Positions 56,204 through 64,000 of a DNA stretch of 64,000 bases are shown here, in pieces. The translations under genes and the position numbers were made by a program. The notes under the pieces were generated by a model. The model saw only the letters and a program-made list of their open reading frames with translations. It ran no database searches and had not been told where the DNA came from. Source of the stretch: Amycolatopsis sp. NBRC 101858 (lineage in GTDB: Bacteria; Actinomycetota; Actinomycetes; Mycobacteriales; Pseudonocardiaceae); contig NZ_BSTD01000004.1 in NCBI RefSeq assembly GCF_030269325.1, forward strand, positions 40,558-104,557. The letters are read 5' to 3'. How positions within the stretch are numbered: the stretch's first letter is position 1; every line of letters begins with the position of its first letter.

Positions 56204-57190
56204 TCAGCGCGCCAGGTGCTTCCGGACGTCCTCGGCGACGGCACCGCGGCCGGTCATCCGGTACTTCGCCAGGATGTTGCGGACGTGGGACTTGACGGTG
56301 TGCGGGCTGATCCCCAGTTCGCGCGCGATCCGGTCGTTCGGCAGGTCGCTGCCGAGCAGGACCGCGACCCCCTGTTCCGCGGCGGTGAGCGACCGGAAGC
56401 GTTCTTCGGGGCCGTTGTCGATGTCGAGCGTGAGCTCGACGAGGTCCGACTGGAGCTGCTGGCAGTCGGTCACGATGCGCTGCAGGGCCTCGCGCAGCGA
56501 AGCGCCGGGTGCCGCGAGGGCGTCCTGGGCGCGCTGCCGGACGTCGGCGACGCGAGACGAGAGCAGCTCGACGATGTGGTCCGCGGTGACCAGCTGCGGT
56601 GCGTCGCCGACGTCGGCCGGCAGCCGGCGCAGCGCGTCGAGGTCTTCGGCTTCCTTCGTCAGCACGCGCGCGACGAGATCGGCGAGCCATTCGAAGGCGC
56701 GGACGGAATTGTCGTCGAAGGTGTCCGGCCGGTAGCTCTGCATGGACATCATGCCGAACACCGCAGGCTCACCCTCGCGGCCGCGGCGGAACAGGGGAGT
56801 GGTGACGGCGTCGGCGGAAGCGCGGCTGGTGTCCCCGGACGCGACGCCGGAGTTGAGCGCGGCGCCGTTGTCGTACTGCATCCGGTAGGTCTGGCGGTGC
56901 TTCAGCAACCAGGCGGCCTGGCCGCGCGGGCCGTAGATGTGCGACGCGGGATCGGTGTACATGCCGCCGTCGTAGCCGTACGGGTAGCGGACGCGGTTCG
57001 CGCCGTGGAAGAACCCGATGTAGAAGTGGTCCAGGGGAACGATCTTGGCCATGACGGCGCGGGCGTAGTCGTAGAGGCCGTAGTGGTCGCCGCGGTAGTA
57101 GGCGTCGATCTTGTGGAAGGCCTCGCGCAGGATCAGCGTCGTCTCGGCGTCGACCCGGAGCCGGGCCGGTGGTTCCGGGGCGTCGGGCAC
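56204..57190 (-). CDS. GAF-LuxR type regulator
   Basis: A 328-residue protein. The N-terminal part (about 20-190) resembles a GAF-like sensor (LDHFYIGFFHGANRVRYPYG, FGMMSMQSYRPDTFDDNSVR). A helical linker follows, and the C-terminus is a LuxR HTH (about 260-320; LPNDRIARELGISPHTVKSH). No receiver domain is present, so it is not an orthodox response regulator. The ligand is unknown. It stands alone between a hydrolase and an SDR gene. The gap 57191-57328 shows nothing clear. Confidence 0.86.
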   Translation of the reverse strand: MPDAPEPPARLRVDAETTLILREAFHKIDAYYRGDHYGLYDYARAVMAKIVPLDHFYIGFFHGANRVRYPYGYDGGMYTDPASHIYGPRGQAAWLLKHRQTYRMQYDNGAALNSGVASGDTSRASADAVTTPLFRRGREGEPAVFGMMSMQSYRPDTFDDNSVRAFEWLADLVARVLTKEAEDLDALRRLPADVGDAPQLVTADHIVELLSSRVADVRQRAQDALAAPGASLREALQRIVTDCQQLQSDLVELTLDIDNGPEERFRSLTAAEQGVAVLLGSDLPNDRIARELGISPHTVKSHVRNILAKYRMTGRGAVAEDVRKHLAR

Positions 57191-57328
57191 GGTCCCATGA
57201 TGAGGCCCCGGCGCGATTCCGTCACTCCGCGAGCGATGGTGGCCAGTGAGGCGTGCTGAGACCGTTGACGGAGCGGCGATCCGCTGCGAGAAACGGAGGA
57301 TTTCCGATGGAGACCCATTTCTGACGCT

Positions 57329-58051
57329 TCAGGCGAGCGGAGTCCCGGTGTGGCCGGCGAGGGCCTCGAGGAGCCGGTCCTGGAAGTCCCGGTCGCCGGC
57401 CATGGGATGCCGGTCGAGGCGTCGCCGGTGGTACCAGTAGCCGTCCGTCGTCAACGCTTCCGGCTCTTCGCCGGTCGCGAGCCAGGTCTGGGTCGGCGTC
57501 GCCAGGCGCAGGTCGCCGGGGGCGCCCGCGCCGCCCATGCGGGTGGGGACCCAGCCGGGATCGACGGCGTGGACGTGCACCTCCGGCCACCGCCGGGCGA
57601 CGGCGGCCGCGAGCGTCGTGAGCAACAGCTTGCTGTCGGAGTAGGAGGCGGTCGGGCGCGTGCCGGACCAGTCGAGGCCGGCGAGCCCGGCCCGGCCGCC
57701 GCGGTGCATGCCGCTGCTGAGGTAGACCAGGCGCGCGGGCCGCGTGACGAGCGCGGTCAGCAGGTAGGGCGCGACCACGTTGACCGGGAGCACCGCGGGA
57801 CCGGTCATGACGCCGGCGTTGTGGATCACGGCGTCCGGCCGCCCGAGCCGGTTCACCTGCGCGGCGACACCCCGGGTCTGCTCGAGGTCCGCGAGGTCTC
57901 CGGTCACGACGTCGGCGCCGCGCGCGGCCAGGTCGTCGAGCCTGCCGGCGTCGCGGCCGTGGGCGACGACGTGGTGGCTGTCGGCGAGGAGGGCTTCGGC
58001 GGTGAGGCGGCCGAGGCCCTGGGTGGAGCCGGTGACGAGAATCCGTGCCAC
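57329..58051 (-). CDS. SDR-family oxidoreductase
   Basis: A 240-residue SDR with TGSTQGLG, HNAGVM and YSDSK (catalytic Tyr-Lys), and VDPGWVPTRMGG. The motif order and length fit the retinol-dehydrogenase-like SDRs of actinomycetes. The GTG start is at 58051. Divergent from the AraC gene with 59 bases between starts, so it may belong to the same regulon; the substrate is unknown. Confidence 0.87.
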   Translation of the reverse strand: MARILVTGSTQGLGRLTAEALLADSHHVVAHGRDAGRLDDLAARGADVVTGDLADLEQTRGVAAQVNRLGRPDAVIHNAGVMTGPAVLPVNVVAPYLLTALVTRPARLVYLSSGMHRGGRAGLAGLDWSGTRPTASYSDSKLLLTTLAAAVARRWPEVHVHAVDPGWVPTRMGGAGAPGDLRLATPTQTWLATGEEPEALTTDGYWYHRRRLDRHPMAGDRDFQDRLLEALAGHTGTPLA

Positions 58052-58110
58052 CGCGCCGAGACTACGCCCGCCGCTGGACAGCGCGGCGGTGACCTGGTGA
58101 TACTCAGTGC

Positions 58111-59106
58111 GTGTCCGCCACTTTGGACAGAGGTGCCTACGCGGAGCTGACGACCTCGATGGTGTCGGCGCAGGAGGCGTTCGCCTACTGGCGGGAGATG
58201 ATCTGCGCGACGTTCGTCCGGCTGGTGGCCGAGCCGGTCGCCGGCGCCGGGTTCAGCGGCCGGATCGAGCACGTCCCCGTCGGCGACCTCGAACTGTCCA
58301 CCGTCGTGGCGGGCGGCCAGCACGTGCGGCGCACCCGCTCGCTGGTCGCGCGCGGGGACGAGGAGTACCTGCTCGCGAGCATCCAGGTGCGGGGGCGGGG
58401 CCGCGTCGAACAGGACGGGCGGACGGCCCTGCTCGCGCCCGGTGACCTGGCGTTCTACGACAGCACGCGGCCCTACACCCTGCACTTCGACGACCCGTTC
58501 CACCAGCTCGTCGTCCAGGTCCCGAAGCGGGAGCTGCTGGTGCGCGACACCCGCCGGCTGACCGCGCGGGCATGCGGCCGCGGCACGCCGGGTGCGGTGG
58601 TGTCGACCTTCTTCACGGCACTGGCCGACACGGCGAGGGCGGCGCCGGACCAGTCCGCGGTGCTGCTGCCCCACGCGCTGGGGCTGCTGTCGGCCACGGC
58701 GTCGTTCGCCGGCGACGCCCGGCCCGGTCCGCAGGCCGCGGAAGCGGTGGCACGGGAGCGCGTGCTGGCGTTCCTGCGCCGCAACCTCGCCGATCCCCGG
58801 CTGGACGCGGAAACAGTGGCCCGCGCGTGCCGCGTTTCGCGCCGCACGCTGTACCGGATCGCGGGCGAGGAAGGGATCGCCGCGCGCCTGCGCCGGATGC
58901 GGATCGAGCAGGCCCGGGCGCTCCTGGTCGCCGATCCCGGGCGGACGATCGGCTCGGTCGCCGCGGCCTGCGGGTTCGACAGCGAATCCGGGTTCCACCG
59001 CGCTTTCCGAGCGGTCAACGGGAAATCGCCGGGCGAGTACCGCCGTGGGGCCACCGCCGCAGCCGGATCCGATCGCGCCGTCGCGGGTGGCACGGCGGGT
59101 CAGTGA
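58111..59106 (+). CDS. AraC-family activator of the nitrilase operon
   Basis: A 331-residue AraC/XylS protein. The N-terminal cupin-like domain (AraC-binding type 2) runs from about 15 to 190 (LARGDEEYLL in outline, DLAFYDSTRPYTLHFD). The C-terminal double HTH (about 215-315) contains AETVARACRVSRRTLYRIAG and GFDSESGFHRAFRAV. It resembles NitR, the nitrilase regulator of Rhodococcus. It lies 82 bases ahead of nitrilase and aldoxime dehydratase and probably activates them. GTG start at 58111. Confidence 0.88.
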   Translation: MSATLDRGAYAELTTSMVSAQEAFAYWREMICATFVRLVAEPVAGAGFSGRIEHVPVGDLELSTVVAGGQHVRRTRSLVARGDEEYLLASIQVRGRGRVEQDGRTALLAPGDLAFYDSTRPYTLHFDDPFHQLVVQVPKRELLVRDTRRLTARACGRGTPGAVVSTFFTALADTARAAPDQSAVLLPHALGLLSATASFAGDARPGPQAAEAVARERVLAFLRRNLADPRLDAETVARACRVSRRTLYRIAGEEGIAARLRRMRIEQARALLVADPGRTIGSVAAACGFDSESGFHRAFRAVNGKSPGEYRRGATAAAGSDRAVAGGTAGQ

Positions 59107-59188
59107 CCGCGGCACGATCGGTCAGCCGGGCCCTCCGTGCCCGGCGCATCGTGGGAAGCCCCAGAACTTCCCGCGAAGGAGCCCGGCA

Positions 59189-60181
59189 ATGCAGGAAACC
59201 GTGCGCGTGGCGGCCGTCCAGGCCGAGTCGGCCTGGCTGGACCTCGACGCCGGCGTGGAGAAGGTCGTCGGCCTGATCGGGGAAGCCGCCGCGGGCGGCG
59301 CCCGCCTGGTCACGTTCCCCGAGACCTTCCTCCCCGGCTACCCGTGGTGGATCTGGCTCGACTCGCCCGCGGCCGGCATGGCGTTCGTCCCGCGGTACGC
59401 CGCGAACTCCATGACCCGCGACGGTGCCGAACTGGACCGCATCCGCCGCGCCGCCGCCGAGCACCGGATCCACGTCGTGTTCGGGTTCAGCGAGCGGGCC
59501 GGCGGCAGCCTGTACATGGCGCAGGGGTTCGTCGCCGACACCGGGGAGCTGATCTCGGTGCGCCGCAAGCTCAAGCCCACCCACGTCGAGCGCGCGGTGT
59601 TCGGCGAGGGCGACGGGAGCGACCTGCAGGTCCACGACACCCCGCTCGGCCGGCTCGGCGCGCTGAACTGCTGGGAGCACCTGCAGCCGCTGACCAAGTT
59701 CGCGATGTACGGCCAGGGCGAGGAAATCCACGTCGCGGCGTGGCCCAGCTTCTCCGTCTACCGCGGTGCCGCGCGGGCGCTCGGCCCGGAGGTCAACACG
59801 GCGGCCAGCCTGATGTACGCGGTCGAGGGCGGCACGTTCGTCGTCGCCCCCTGCGGCGTCGTCGGCCCGGCCGCGCTGGAACTGTTCTGCGACACCGATC
59901 TGAAGCGGCAGCTGCTCCTGCCGGGCGGCGGGTTCGCCCGCATCTACGGCCCCGAGGGGTCGCCGCTGGCCGAGTCGCTGCCGGAGACGGAAGAGGGCAT
60001 CCTCTACGCCGACCTCGACCCGGCCCTGATCGCGATCGCCAAGTCGGCGGCGGACCCCGTCGGCCACTACGCCCGCCCGGACGTGCTGCGGCTGCTCGTC
60101 AACCGCAACCCCGCGCCGCCGGTCGTCGAGGTGCCTGCCGAGGAGCAGCCGGCCGCCCTCGACTTCGCCCCGATCGGCTGA
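59189..60181 (+). CDS. Nitrilase
   Basis: A 330-residue carbon-nitrogen hydrolase. The Glu-Lys-Cys triad is visible: E45 (TFPETFLPGYP), K127 (SVRRKLKPTHVE) and C161 (ALNCWEHLQPL). The LNCWEH motif and the length place it with true nitrilases, converting a nitrile to the acid and ammonia; an aryl- or arylacetonitrilase type is likely. The ATG at 59189 follows GAAGGAG. The next gene, aldoxime dehydratase, would supply its substrate. Confidence 0.93.
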   Translation: MQETVRVAAVQAESAWLDLDAGVEKVVGLIGEAAAGGARLVTFPETFLPGYPWWIWLDSPAAGMAFVPRYAANSMTRDGAELDRIRRAAAEHRIHVVFGFSERAGGSLYMAQGFVADTGELISVRRKLKPTHVERAVFGEGDGSDLQVHDTPLGRLGALNCWEHLQPLTKFAMYGQGEEIHVAAWPSFSVYRGAARALGPEVNTAASLMYAVEGGTFVVAPCGVVGPAALELFCDTDLKRQLLLPGGGFARIYGPEGSPLAESLPETEEGILYADLDPALIAIAKSAADPVGHYARPDVLRLLVNRNPAPPVVEVPAEEQPAALDFAPIG

Positions 60182-60185
60182 CCCC

Positions 60186-61214
60186 GTGGAATCGGCGATT
60201 CCCCCGCACCTGGTGACGGACCGGACCGCGGCGCCCGGGCCGCGGCCGGACTGGCAGCCGCCCTACCCGTCCTTCGTGGCTCGCTTCGCGCCTTCGGTGA
60301 CGCGCGTGGCCATGGCCTACTTCGGCGTGCAGTACCGCGAGGAGACCGAACCCGCGGTCGTCCGCTCCGCCTTGGCCGACCTCGACGCGGCCCGCGCGGA
60401 CGCGGACGGCCCCGGCCGGGTCGACCGGGCCGCGTACGTCGACGAGGCCGGCTACCGGACGGTCGTCACCACCGCCTACTGGGACGACCCCGCGCGGCAC
60501 GACCGCTGGTTCGCCACGGCCCGGCCGATGTGGTTGCGCGCCAACGGGTTCTTCGTCGAAGTCGTGCGTCCCTCGACCGCGCGGTTCGAGACGCTCTTTT
60601 CCAACGACCGCGTCGAAGGCGTCGCGCACCTCGCGGACACCCTCAGCGGCGAGGTGCGCGAGCACGCGTACTGGGGCGGTGCCCGCGACCGCGTCCCGCT
60701 CGGCCAGCGGGACCGGCTCGATCCCGGCGGCCCGCCGGTGGCCGTGGACGACGGCGCGAGCCGGGTGGTCCGGGGACAGCACAACCTGTGCCTGATCCGC
60801 TCGGGCCAGGACTGGACCGACACCGACGGCGACGAACGCCGCATGTACCTCGAGGAGGTCGAGCCGGTCCTGCGCGCGGGCATGGACTTCCTACGCGACC
60901 ACGGAGGCGCGATCGGCTGCTACGCCAACCGGTACCTGCGCGTGCTCGACGCCGCCGGGAACCCCACCGACAAGAGCTTCGGCATGAGCTGGTGGCGCAG
61001 CCTCGCCGACCTCGACCGCTGGGCGAAGGACCACCCGACCCACAAGGCGATCTTCGGCCAGGCGATGAAGTACCTGTCCACGCTCGGCCCGGCGGCCCGC
61101 CTGCGCCTCTACCACGAGGTCACGGTGGCCGCGGCCGACGAGCAGTACTTCGAGTACCGGGGCTGCCACCCGGGCACCGGCCTGCTGGCCGCGGCAGCGG
61201 CCGACGAGCGCTGA
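60186..61214 (+). CDS. oxd: Aldoxime dehydratase (heme)
   Basis: A 342-residue heme-containing dehydratase that turns aldoximes into nitriles. Family features are HAYWGGARDR (residues 160-169), HNLCLIRSGQDWTD (199-212, with the conserved Ser at 206), the HPTHKAIFGQAMKY segment (283-296) that includes the proximal heme His, and His310 in RLYHEV as candidate acid/base. The GTG at 60186 is 4 bases after the nitrilase stop. Together they make an aldoxime-nitrile-acid pathway, as known from Rhodococcus and Bacillus. The tail GCHPGTGLLAA contains the first 24-base repeat. Confidence 0.93.
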   Translation: MESAIPPHLVTDRTAAPGPRPDWQPPYPSFVARFAPSVTRVAMAYFGVQYREETEPAVVRSALADLDAARADADGPGRVDRAAYVDEAGYRTVVTTAYWDDPARHDRWFATARPMWLRANGFFVEVVRPSTARFETLFSNDRVEGVAHLADTLSGEVREHAYWGGARDRVPLGQRDRLDPGGPPVAVDDGASRVVRGQHNLCLIRSGQDWTDTDGDERRMYLEEVEPVLRAGMDFLRDHGGAIGCYANRYLRVLDAAGNPTDKSFGMSWWRSLADLDRWAKDHPTHKAIFGQAMKYLSTLGPAARLRLYHEVTVAAADEQYFEYRGCHPGTGLLAAAAADER

Positions 61215-61227
61215 CCCCGGCGGGGCG

Positions 61228-61413
61228 TCAGTCCGGCAGGAGCACCGCCCGGCCGCGGAGGTGCCCGTTTCGCAGTCGTGCGAACGCCTCCTCGGCCGCC
61301 GACAGCGGGAACTGCCCGGTCTCCATCCGGATGCTGCCCGCCGTCGCCAGGGCGATCACCTCGCGCAGTTCCGGGCTGCTTTCCCAGAACGGGACCGCGA
61401 CCGACGCGCCCGG
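61228..61413 (-). pseudogene. Zinc-type alcohol dehydrogenase, C-terminal remnant
   Basis: On the minus strand a 61-codon frame reads PGASVAVPFWESSPELREVI, then ALATAGSIRMETGQFPLSAA and EEAFARLRNGHLRGRAVLLPD to a stop at 61228. This is the usual end of NAD(P)-dependent medium-chain alcohol dehydrogenases. Everything upstream, including the zinc and cofactor sites, is missing; the sequence is cut off near 61413 where an oppositely oriented remnant begins. Confidence 0.8.
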
Positions 61414-61610
61414 AGCCGAGCGGCTCCGCCGGGCGGTCGAGGCGCACGTCCGCTACCACGCCCGGCACCGGCTCGAAGCTTTCGTACTCGATCCTCGACG
61501 TGGGCATGGGGGTTGCGAACTGGTTCTACGACAGCGGTGAGTTCTCCGTCGACCGGCTCGCGTACCAGTACGGCGACCTGGCTCTGCGCATCGTCGGCCA
61601 GGCCGGCTGA
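61411..61610 (+). pseudogene. TetR-family regulator, C-terminal remnants
   Basis: Two pieces of a TetR ligand domain are visible in different frames: AERLRRAVEAHVRYHARHRL EAFV first, then SYSILDVGMGVANWFYDSGE ending in LAYQYGDLALRIVGQAG before a stop at 61608-61610 (each as a run of 20 or fewer). The HTH and about 60 central residues are absent. The pattern resembles KstR2-type TetR proteins. It is not functional. Confidence 0.75.
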
Positions 61611-61725
61611 GCGTTCCGGGGCTGCCACCCGGGCACCGGGCGCCGCGATGATCATCGCCGCGGAGGTTTGAACCACCGGAGATCGGGGTAAGAGGCGGTT
61701 CGAGATATCCCATCCGGAGGTGAAG

Positions 61726-62100
61726 GTGACCGCTGACGGGGGCCGGGTGCGGCCCCAGGATCTGCTGCACGTCGAGGCGCGCCGGGTCGATCCCGGTGCC
61801 GAGGTGCTGGCGGTGTCCGGTGAGGTCGACCTGCTCAGCGCCGGGATCCTGGAAACCGCGATCGCGGCGGCCTTGGGCCGCGGGCCGGCGGTGCTGGTGA
61901 TCGACCTGACCGGGGTTTCCTTCCTCGCTTCCGTCGGGATGACCGTCCTGCTCAAGGCCCACCGCGACGTCGGGGACACCACCCGGCTCCGGGTCGTGAC
62001 CCCCGAGCGCAGCACCGTCGGGCGGGCCTTGAAGCTGACCGGCCTGAACGGGGCGCTGGCCGTCGTCGGCACCCTGGCCGAGGCGCTTCCGGACCGCTAG
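61726..62100 (+). CDS. STAS-domain anti-sigma factor antagonist
   Basis: A 124-residue STAS protein: VLAVSGEVDLLSAGILETAI, VLVIDLTGVSFLASVGMTVL with Ser at the phosphorylation position. The GTG at 61726 is chosen because GGAGG is 5 bases upstream; a GTG at 61720 overlaps that site. It is the second STAS gene in the window, without an adjacent kinase. Its stop (TAG 62098-62100) overlaps the convergent gene's stop in the sequence CTAG. Confidence 0.86.
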   Translation: MTADGGRVRPQDLLHVEARRVDPGAEVLAVSGEVDLLSAGILETAIAAALGRGPAVLVIDLTGVSFLASVGMTVLLKAHRDVGDTTRLRVVTPERSTVGRALKLTGLNGALAVVGTLAEALPDR

Positions 62101-62585
62101 CCGCGGACGGCTTTCTGGTACGCCGCAAGCTCTTCGGGGTGGTCGATGCTGCCGTGGTGGTGGACCTGCCGCCACTGCCCCGAGTCGTACCCGAACACCC
62201 GCGAGGTCCGGATCGTCAGCGGGACCGTGGCGCCGTCGCGGTCGTGGTACTGGCCGAGCTCGCGGCCGGCGAACACGACCGCGTCCGCCCACCGGTAGGT
62301 GGCCGCGTCGGCGAACGTGACGGTCAGGCGCAGGTCGCCGGCGAAGATGCGGCGGTACAGGCCGGTGACCGCCGCCCCGGAGCGGAGGATGCCGCCCACC
62401 GGGTTGTTGAGCTGGGCCAGCTCGTCCTGCGACCACACGGCGGACAGCGCGTCGAGGTCGCGGCGGTTGAGGGCGTGGTAGAAGGTTTCCAGCGCCGCGA
62501 CCGCGCCTTCCCGGCCCGGGTCGCGGGCTTCCGCCAGCCGCCGGCGTGCCTGCGGGCCGAACTGGTAGTCGACGAGCTCGATCAT
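62097..62585 (-). CDS. SnoaL-like (NTF2-fold) protein
   Basis: A 162-residue NTF2-fold protein (AALETFYHALNRRDLDALSA, DELAQLNNPVGGILRSGAAV, WRQVHHHGSIDHPEELAAYQ). DUF4440/SnoaL-type. ATG 62585 with GGAAGG. It lies 17 bases after the nitronate monooxygenase gene in the same direction and is probably co-transcribed. Substrate unknown. Confidence 0.85.
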   Translation of the reverse strand: MIELVDYQFGPQARRRLAEARDPGREGAVAALETFYHALNRRDLDALSAVWSQDELAQLNNPVGGILRSGAAVTGLYRRIFAGDLRLTVTFADAATYRWADAVVFAGRELGQYHDRDGATVPLTIRTSRVFGYDSGQWRQVHHHGSIDHPEELAAYQKAVRG

Positions 62586-62602
62586 CGGAATGCCTTCCTG
62601 GG

Positions 62603-63631
62603 TCAGAGGTTCGCGACGAGCCGGCCGAGGATGTCCGCCGCCGGTTCGGCGGACGCGTGCCGGAACCCGGTGCCCGCCCACAGGTGGAGCCGGCCCGCGT
62701 CGCCCGCGGCGGCCGCCGCCTTGCGCAGGGGACCGGTCAGGTGGTGGAGCGCCGGGTAGCCCGCCGGCGCGAGCCGGTCGTAGCGGCGGGTGAACGCGTT
62801 GACCAGCGCACGGGCCGGCCGGCCGGTGAACGCGCGGGTGACGACCGTCCGGCGGTCCCCGGGCGGATCCGCGAGCGCGGCCTGATGCGTCTTGGACGCG
62901 CCGCTTTCGTCGGAGCGCAACAGCACGGTGCCGACCATCGCGGCCACGGCCCCGACCCGCAGCGCGTCGGCCACGGCGTCGGCGGTCGCGATGCCGCCGG
63001 CCGCGACGAGGGGCAGCCCGCTCACCCGGGCGACGGCGTGGACGAGCTCGCCGAGCGGGATGTCCGCGGGGGTCCACCCCGGGGTGAGCGTGCCCGAATG
63101 CCCGCCGGCCGCGGCGGCCTGCACGACGAGGAAGTCGGCGTTCGCGGCCCGGCGGGCCTCGTCGGGGGAGGTGACCGTCTGGCCGACGAGCGTGCCCGCC
63201 GCGCGGAGTGCCCCGATCACCGCCGGATCCGGGAGGCCGAAGGTGAACGTGACCACCGGGACCGGCGCGTCGAGCAGCAGGTCGATCTTGTCGCGCCAGC
63301 CGTCGTCGTCCTCGGTGCGGGGGATGCCGGCCAGGTCGAGGTCGTAGCGGTCGGCTTCCGGCTGGAGCAGGCGGGCGTACGCGGCGTAGCCGGCGGGGTC
63401 GATCGGCACCGGGTTGGGCGCGAACAGGTTCACCCCGAACGGGACGGACGCCGCCCGCACCTCCGCGATCTGCCGTGCCAGCGCTTCCGGGGACTGATAA
63501 CCGCCGGCCAGCAGCCCGGCCCCGCCGGCCGCCGCGGCCGCGATCACGAGCCGGGGTGTCGTCGCGCCGCCGGCCATGGGGGCCGCGAGGATCGGCGAGG
63601 AGAGCCCGAGTGCGGCCGGCCTGGTGGTCAT
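62603..63631 (-). CDS. Nitronate monooxygenase family FMN enzyme
   Basis: A 342-residue TIM-barrel flavoenzyme of the nitronate monooxygenase (2-nitropropane dioxygenase) family. Hallmarks are LSSPILAAPMAGGATTPRLV at the start, FLVVQAAAAGGHSGTLTPG (catalytic His region) and LPLVAAGGIATADAVADAL (phosphate loop). I start at ATG 63631. It oxidises alkyl nitronates, or propionate-3-nitronate. Divergent from the LysR gene, which likely regulates it together with the SnoaL gene. Confidence 0.9.
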   Translation of the reverse strand: MTTRPAALGLSSPILAAPMAGGATTPRLVIAAAAAGGAGLLAGGYQSPEALARQIAEVRAASVPFGVNLFAPNPVPIDPAGYAAYARLLQPEADRYDLDLAGIPRTEDDDGWRDKIDLLLDAPVPVVTFTFGLPDPAVIGALRAAGTLVGQTVTSPDEARRAANADFLVVQAAAAGGHSGTLTPGWTPADIPLGELVHAVARVSGLPLVAAGGIATADAVADALRVGAVAAMVGTVLLRSDESGASKTHQAALADPPGDRRTVVTRAFTGRPARALVNAFTRRYDRLAPAGYPALHHLTGPLRKAAAAAGDAGRLHLWAGTGFRHASAEPAADILGRLVANL

Positions 63632-63668
63632 GGGTTCGAGGCTAAGCAGCGCGTGTCCGGTGCGGGAA

Positions 63669-63686
63669 ATGCCTGCTGGGGTGCAT
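63669..63686. promoter_or_regulatory. Candidate LysR binding site
   Basis: ATGC (63669-63672) and GCAT (63683-63686) form a short inverted repeat in the 70-base gap between the nitronate monooxygenase and LysR starts. LysR sites are often T-N11-A type with such arms; the match is loose. Confidence 0.3.
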
Positions 63687-63701
63687 CTATGCTTCCCGGG
63701 C

Positions 63702-64000
63702 ATGAGCGAGCTGTCGTCGGGCCGGGTGGAGCTTCGGCACCTGCGGAGCTTCGAGGCGGTCGCGCGGCTGAGGTCGTTCACCGGGGCGGCGGCCGACCTC
63801 GCGATCACCCAGCCCGCGCTGAGCCGCACGGTCCGGCAGCTGGAGGACGCCTTGGGCGTCACCCTGTTCGACCGCGACACCCGGCATGTCGAGCTGACCG
63901 CCGCGGGGGAGACCCTGCTGGCCCACGTCGAACGGGCCTTCGCGGAGCTGGAACGCGGGTTCGGCGCCGTCCGCCGGGCGTCGAACGTCCGGCTCGGGTT
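63702..64000 (+). CDS. LysR-family regulator (runs off the window)
   Basis: The first 99 codons of a LysR protein from ATG 63702. The HTH is complete: RHLRSFEAVARLRSFTGAAA, then ITQPALSRTVRQLEDALGVT and LFDRDTRHVELTAAGE. The effector domain lies beyond the window. Divergent from the nitronate monooxygenase gene, the usual target arrangement for LysR regulators. Confidence 0.9.
   Translation, partial: MSELSSGRVELRHLRSFEAVARLRSFTGAAADLAITQPALSRTVRQLEDALGVTLFDRDTRHVELTAAGETLLAHVERAFAELERGFGAVRRASNVRLG

Larger units (their letters stand above)
61157..61639. repeat. 24-base direct repeats flanking gene debris
   Basis: The exact 24-base sequence beginning CCGGGGCTGCCACCCGGG and ending CACCGG occurs at 61157-61180, inside the end of the aldoxime dehydratase gene, and at 61616-61639. 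The preceding bases also match (GTACCGG and GTTCCGG). The second copy has no gene around it. The region between holds only gene remnants. This looks like a duplicated tail or a recombination scar. Confidence 0.85.

Overview
The window looks like chromosomal DNA of a high-GC actinomycete, most plausibly a Pseudonocardiaceae member such as Amycolatopsis. The reasons are very high GC, GTG and TTG starts, many 1- to 4-base stop/start overlaps, an ECF42 sigma factor with its DGPF partner, MAB_1171c-like, DUF4389 and DUF427 proteins, and GC-rich intergenic tandem repeats. The genus is an inference. I recognised no rRNA, tRNA, CRISPR array, insertion sequence or phage. The region is accessory catabolism with many regulators.

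Layout. 0.2-6.3 kb: an amino-sugar/chitin block on the minus strand (secreted GH16-fold enzyme with a chitin-binding-type module, solute-binding lipoprotein, two permeases, cytosolic GH20 hexosaminidase) with a DasR-type operator (dre) in front. 6.4-8.8 kb: ECF42 sigma operon. 9.0-12.5 kb: a P-loop ATPase coupled to a membrane-anchored periplasmic-binding-type protein. 12.7-16 kb: ligJ, ligI and a transporter. 16-21.2 kb: alpha-L-rhamnosidase, DUF3237 protein, sugar transporter and IclR regulator. 21-28.5 kb: TetR/hydrolase pair, DUF4389 protein, carboxylate-amine ligase, two GAF-ANTAR proteins and a STAS protein. 28.7-35 kb: second half of the aromatic pathway (transporter, DUF1932 oxidoreductase, GntR, ligK, galD, extradiol dioxygenase). 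35-37.3 kb: XRE/ImmA/membrane-protein operon carrying an internal duplication. 37.4-45 kb: mixed genes. 45.1-51.5 kb: IclR-controlled ring-cleavage locus (MhpB-like dioxygenase, hydrolase, two cupins, two oxidoreductases, SnoaL). 51.5-58 kb: lipoprotein, decayed TetR, small membrane protein, SDRs, LuxR. 58.1-61.2 kb: AraC, nitrilase, aldoxime dehydratase. 61.2-61.6 kb: gene debris. 61.7-64 kb: STAS, SnoaL, nitronate monooxygenase and a truncated LysR.

How it fits together. The strongest systems-level signal is one operator, ATTGT(CA/TG)ACAAT, at four places: before ligJ-ligI-MFS, before the AAHS-type transporter, between the DUF1932 oxidoreductase and gntR, and before ligK-galD-dioxygenase. 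This ties two loci 15 kb apart into one regulon controlled by the GntR at 31.0 kb. They encode a 2-pyrone-4,6-dicarboxylate / 4-oxalomesaconate route to pyruvate and oxaloacetate. The usual LigAB dioxygenase and Gfo/Idh-type LigC dehydrogenase are not in the window. A VOC-fold extradiol dioxygenase and a DUF1932 dehydrogenase sit in the regulon where those would be expected, which is the best candidate here for an undescribed pathway variant. The nitrilase/aldoxime dehydratase pair forms a compact aldoxime-to-acid pathway. Its downstream flank is a scar of two truncated genes between exact 24-base direct repeats.
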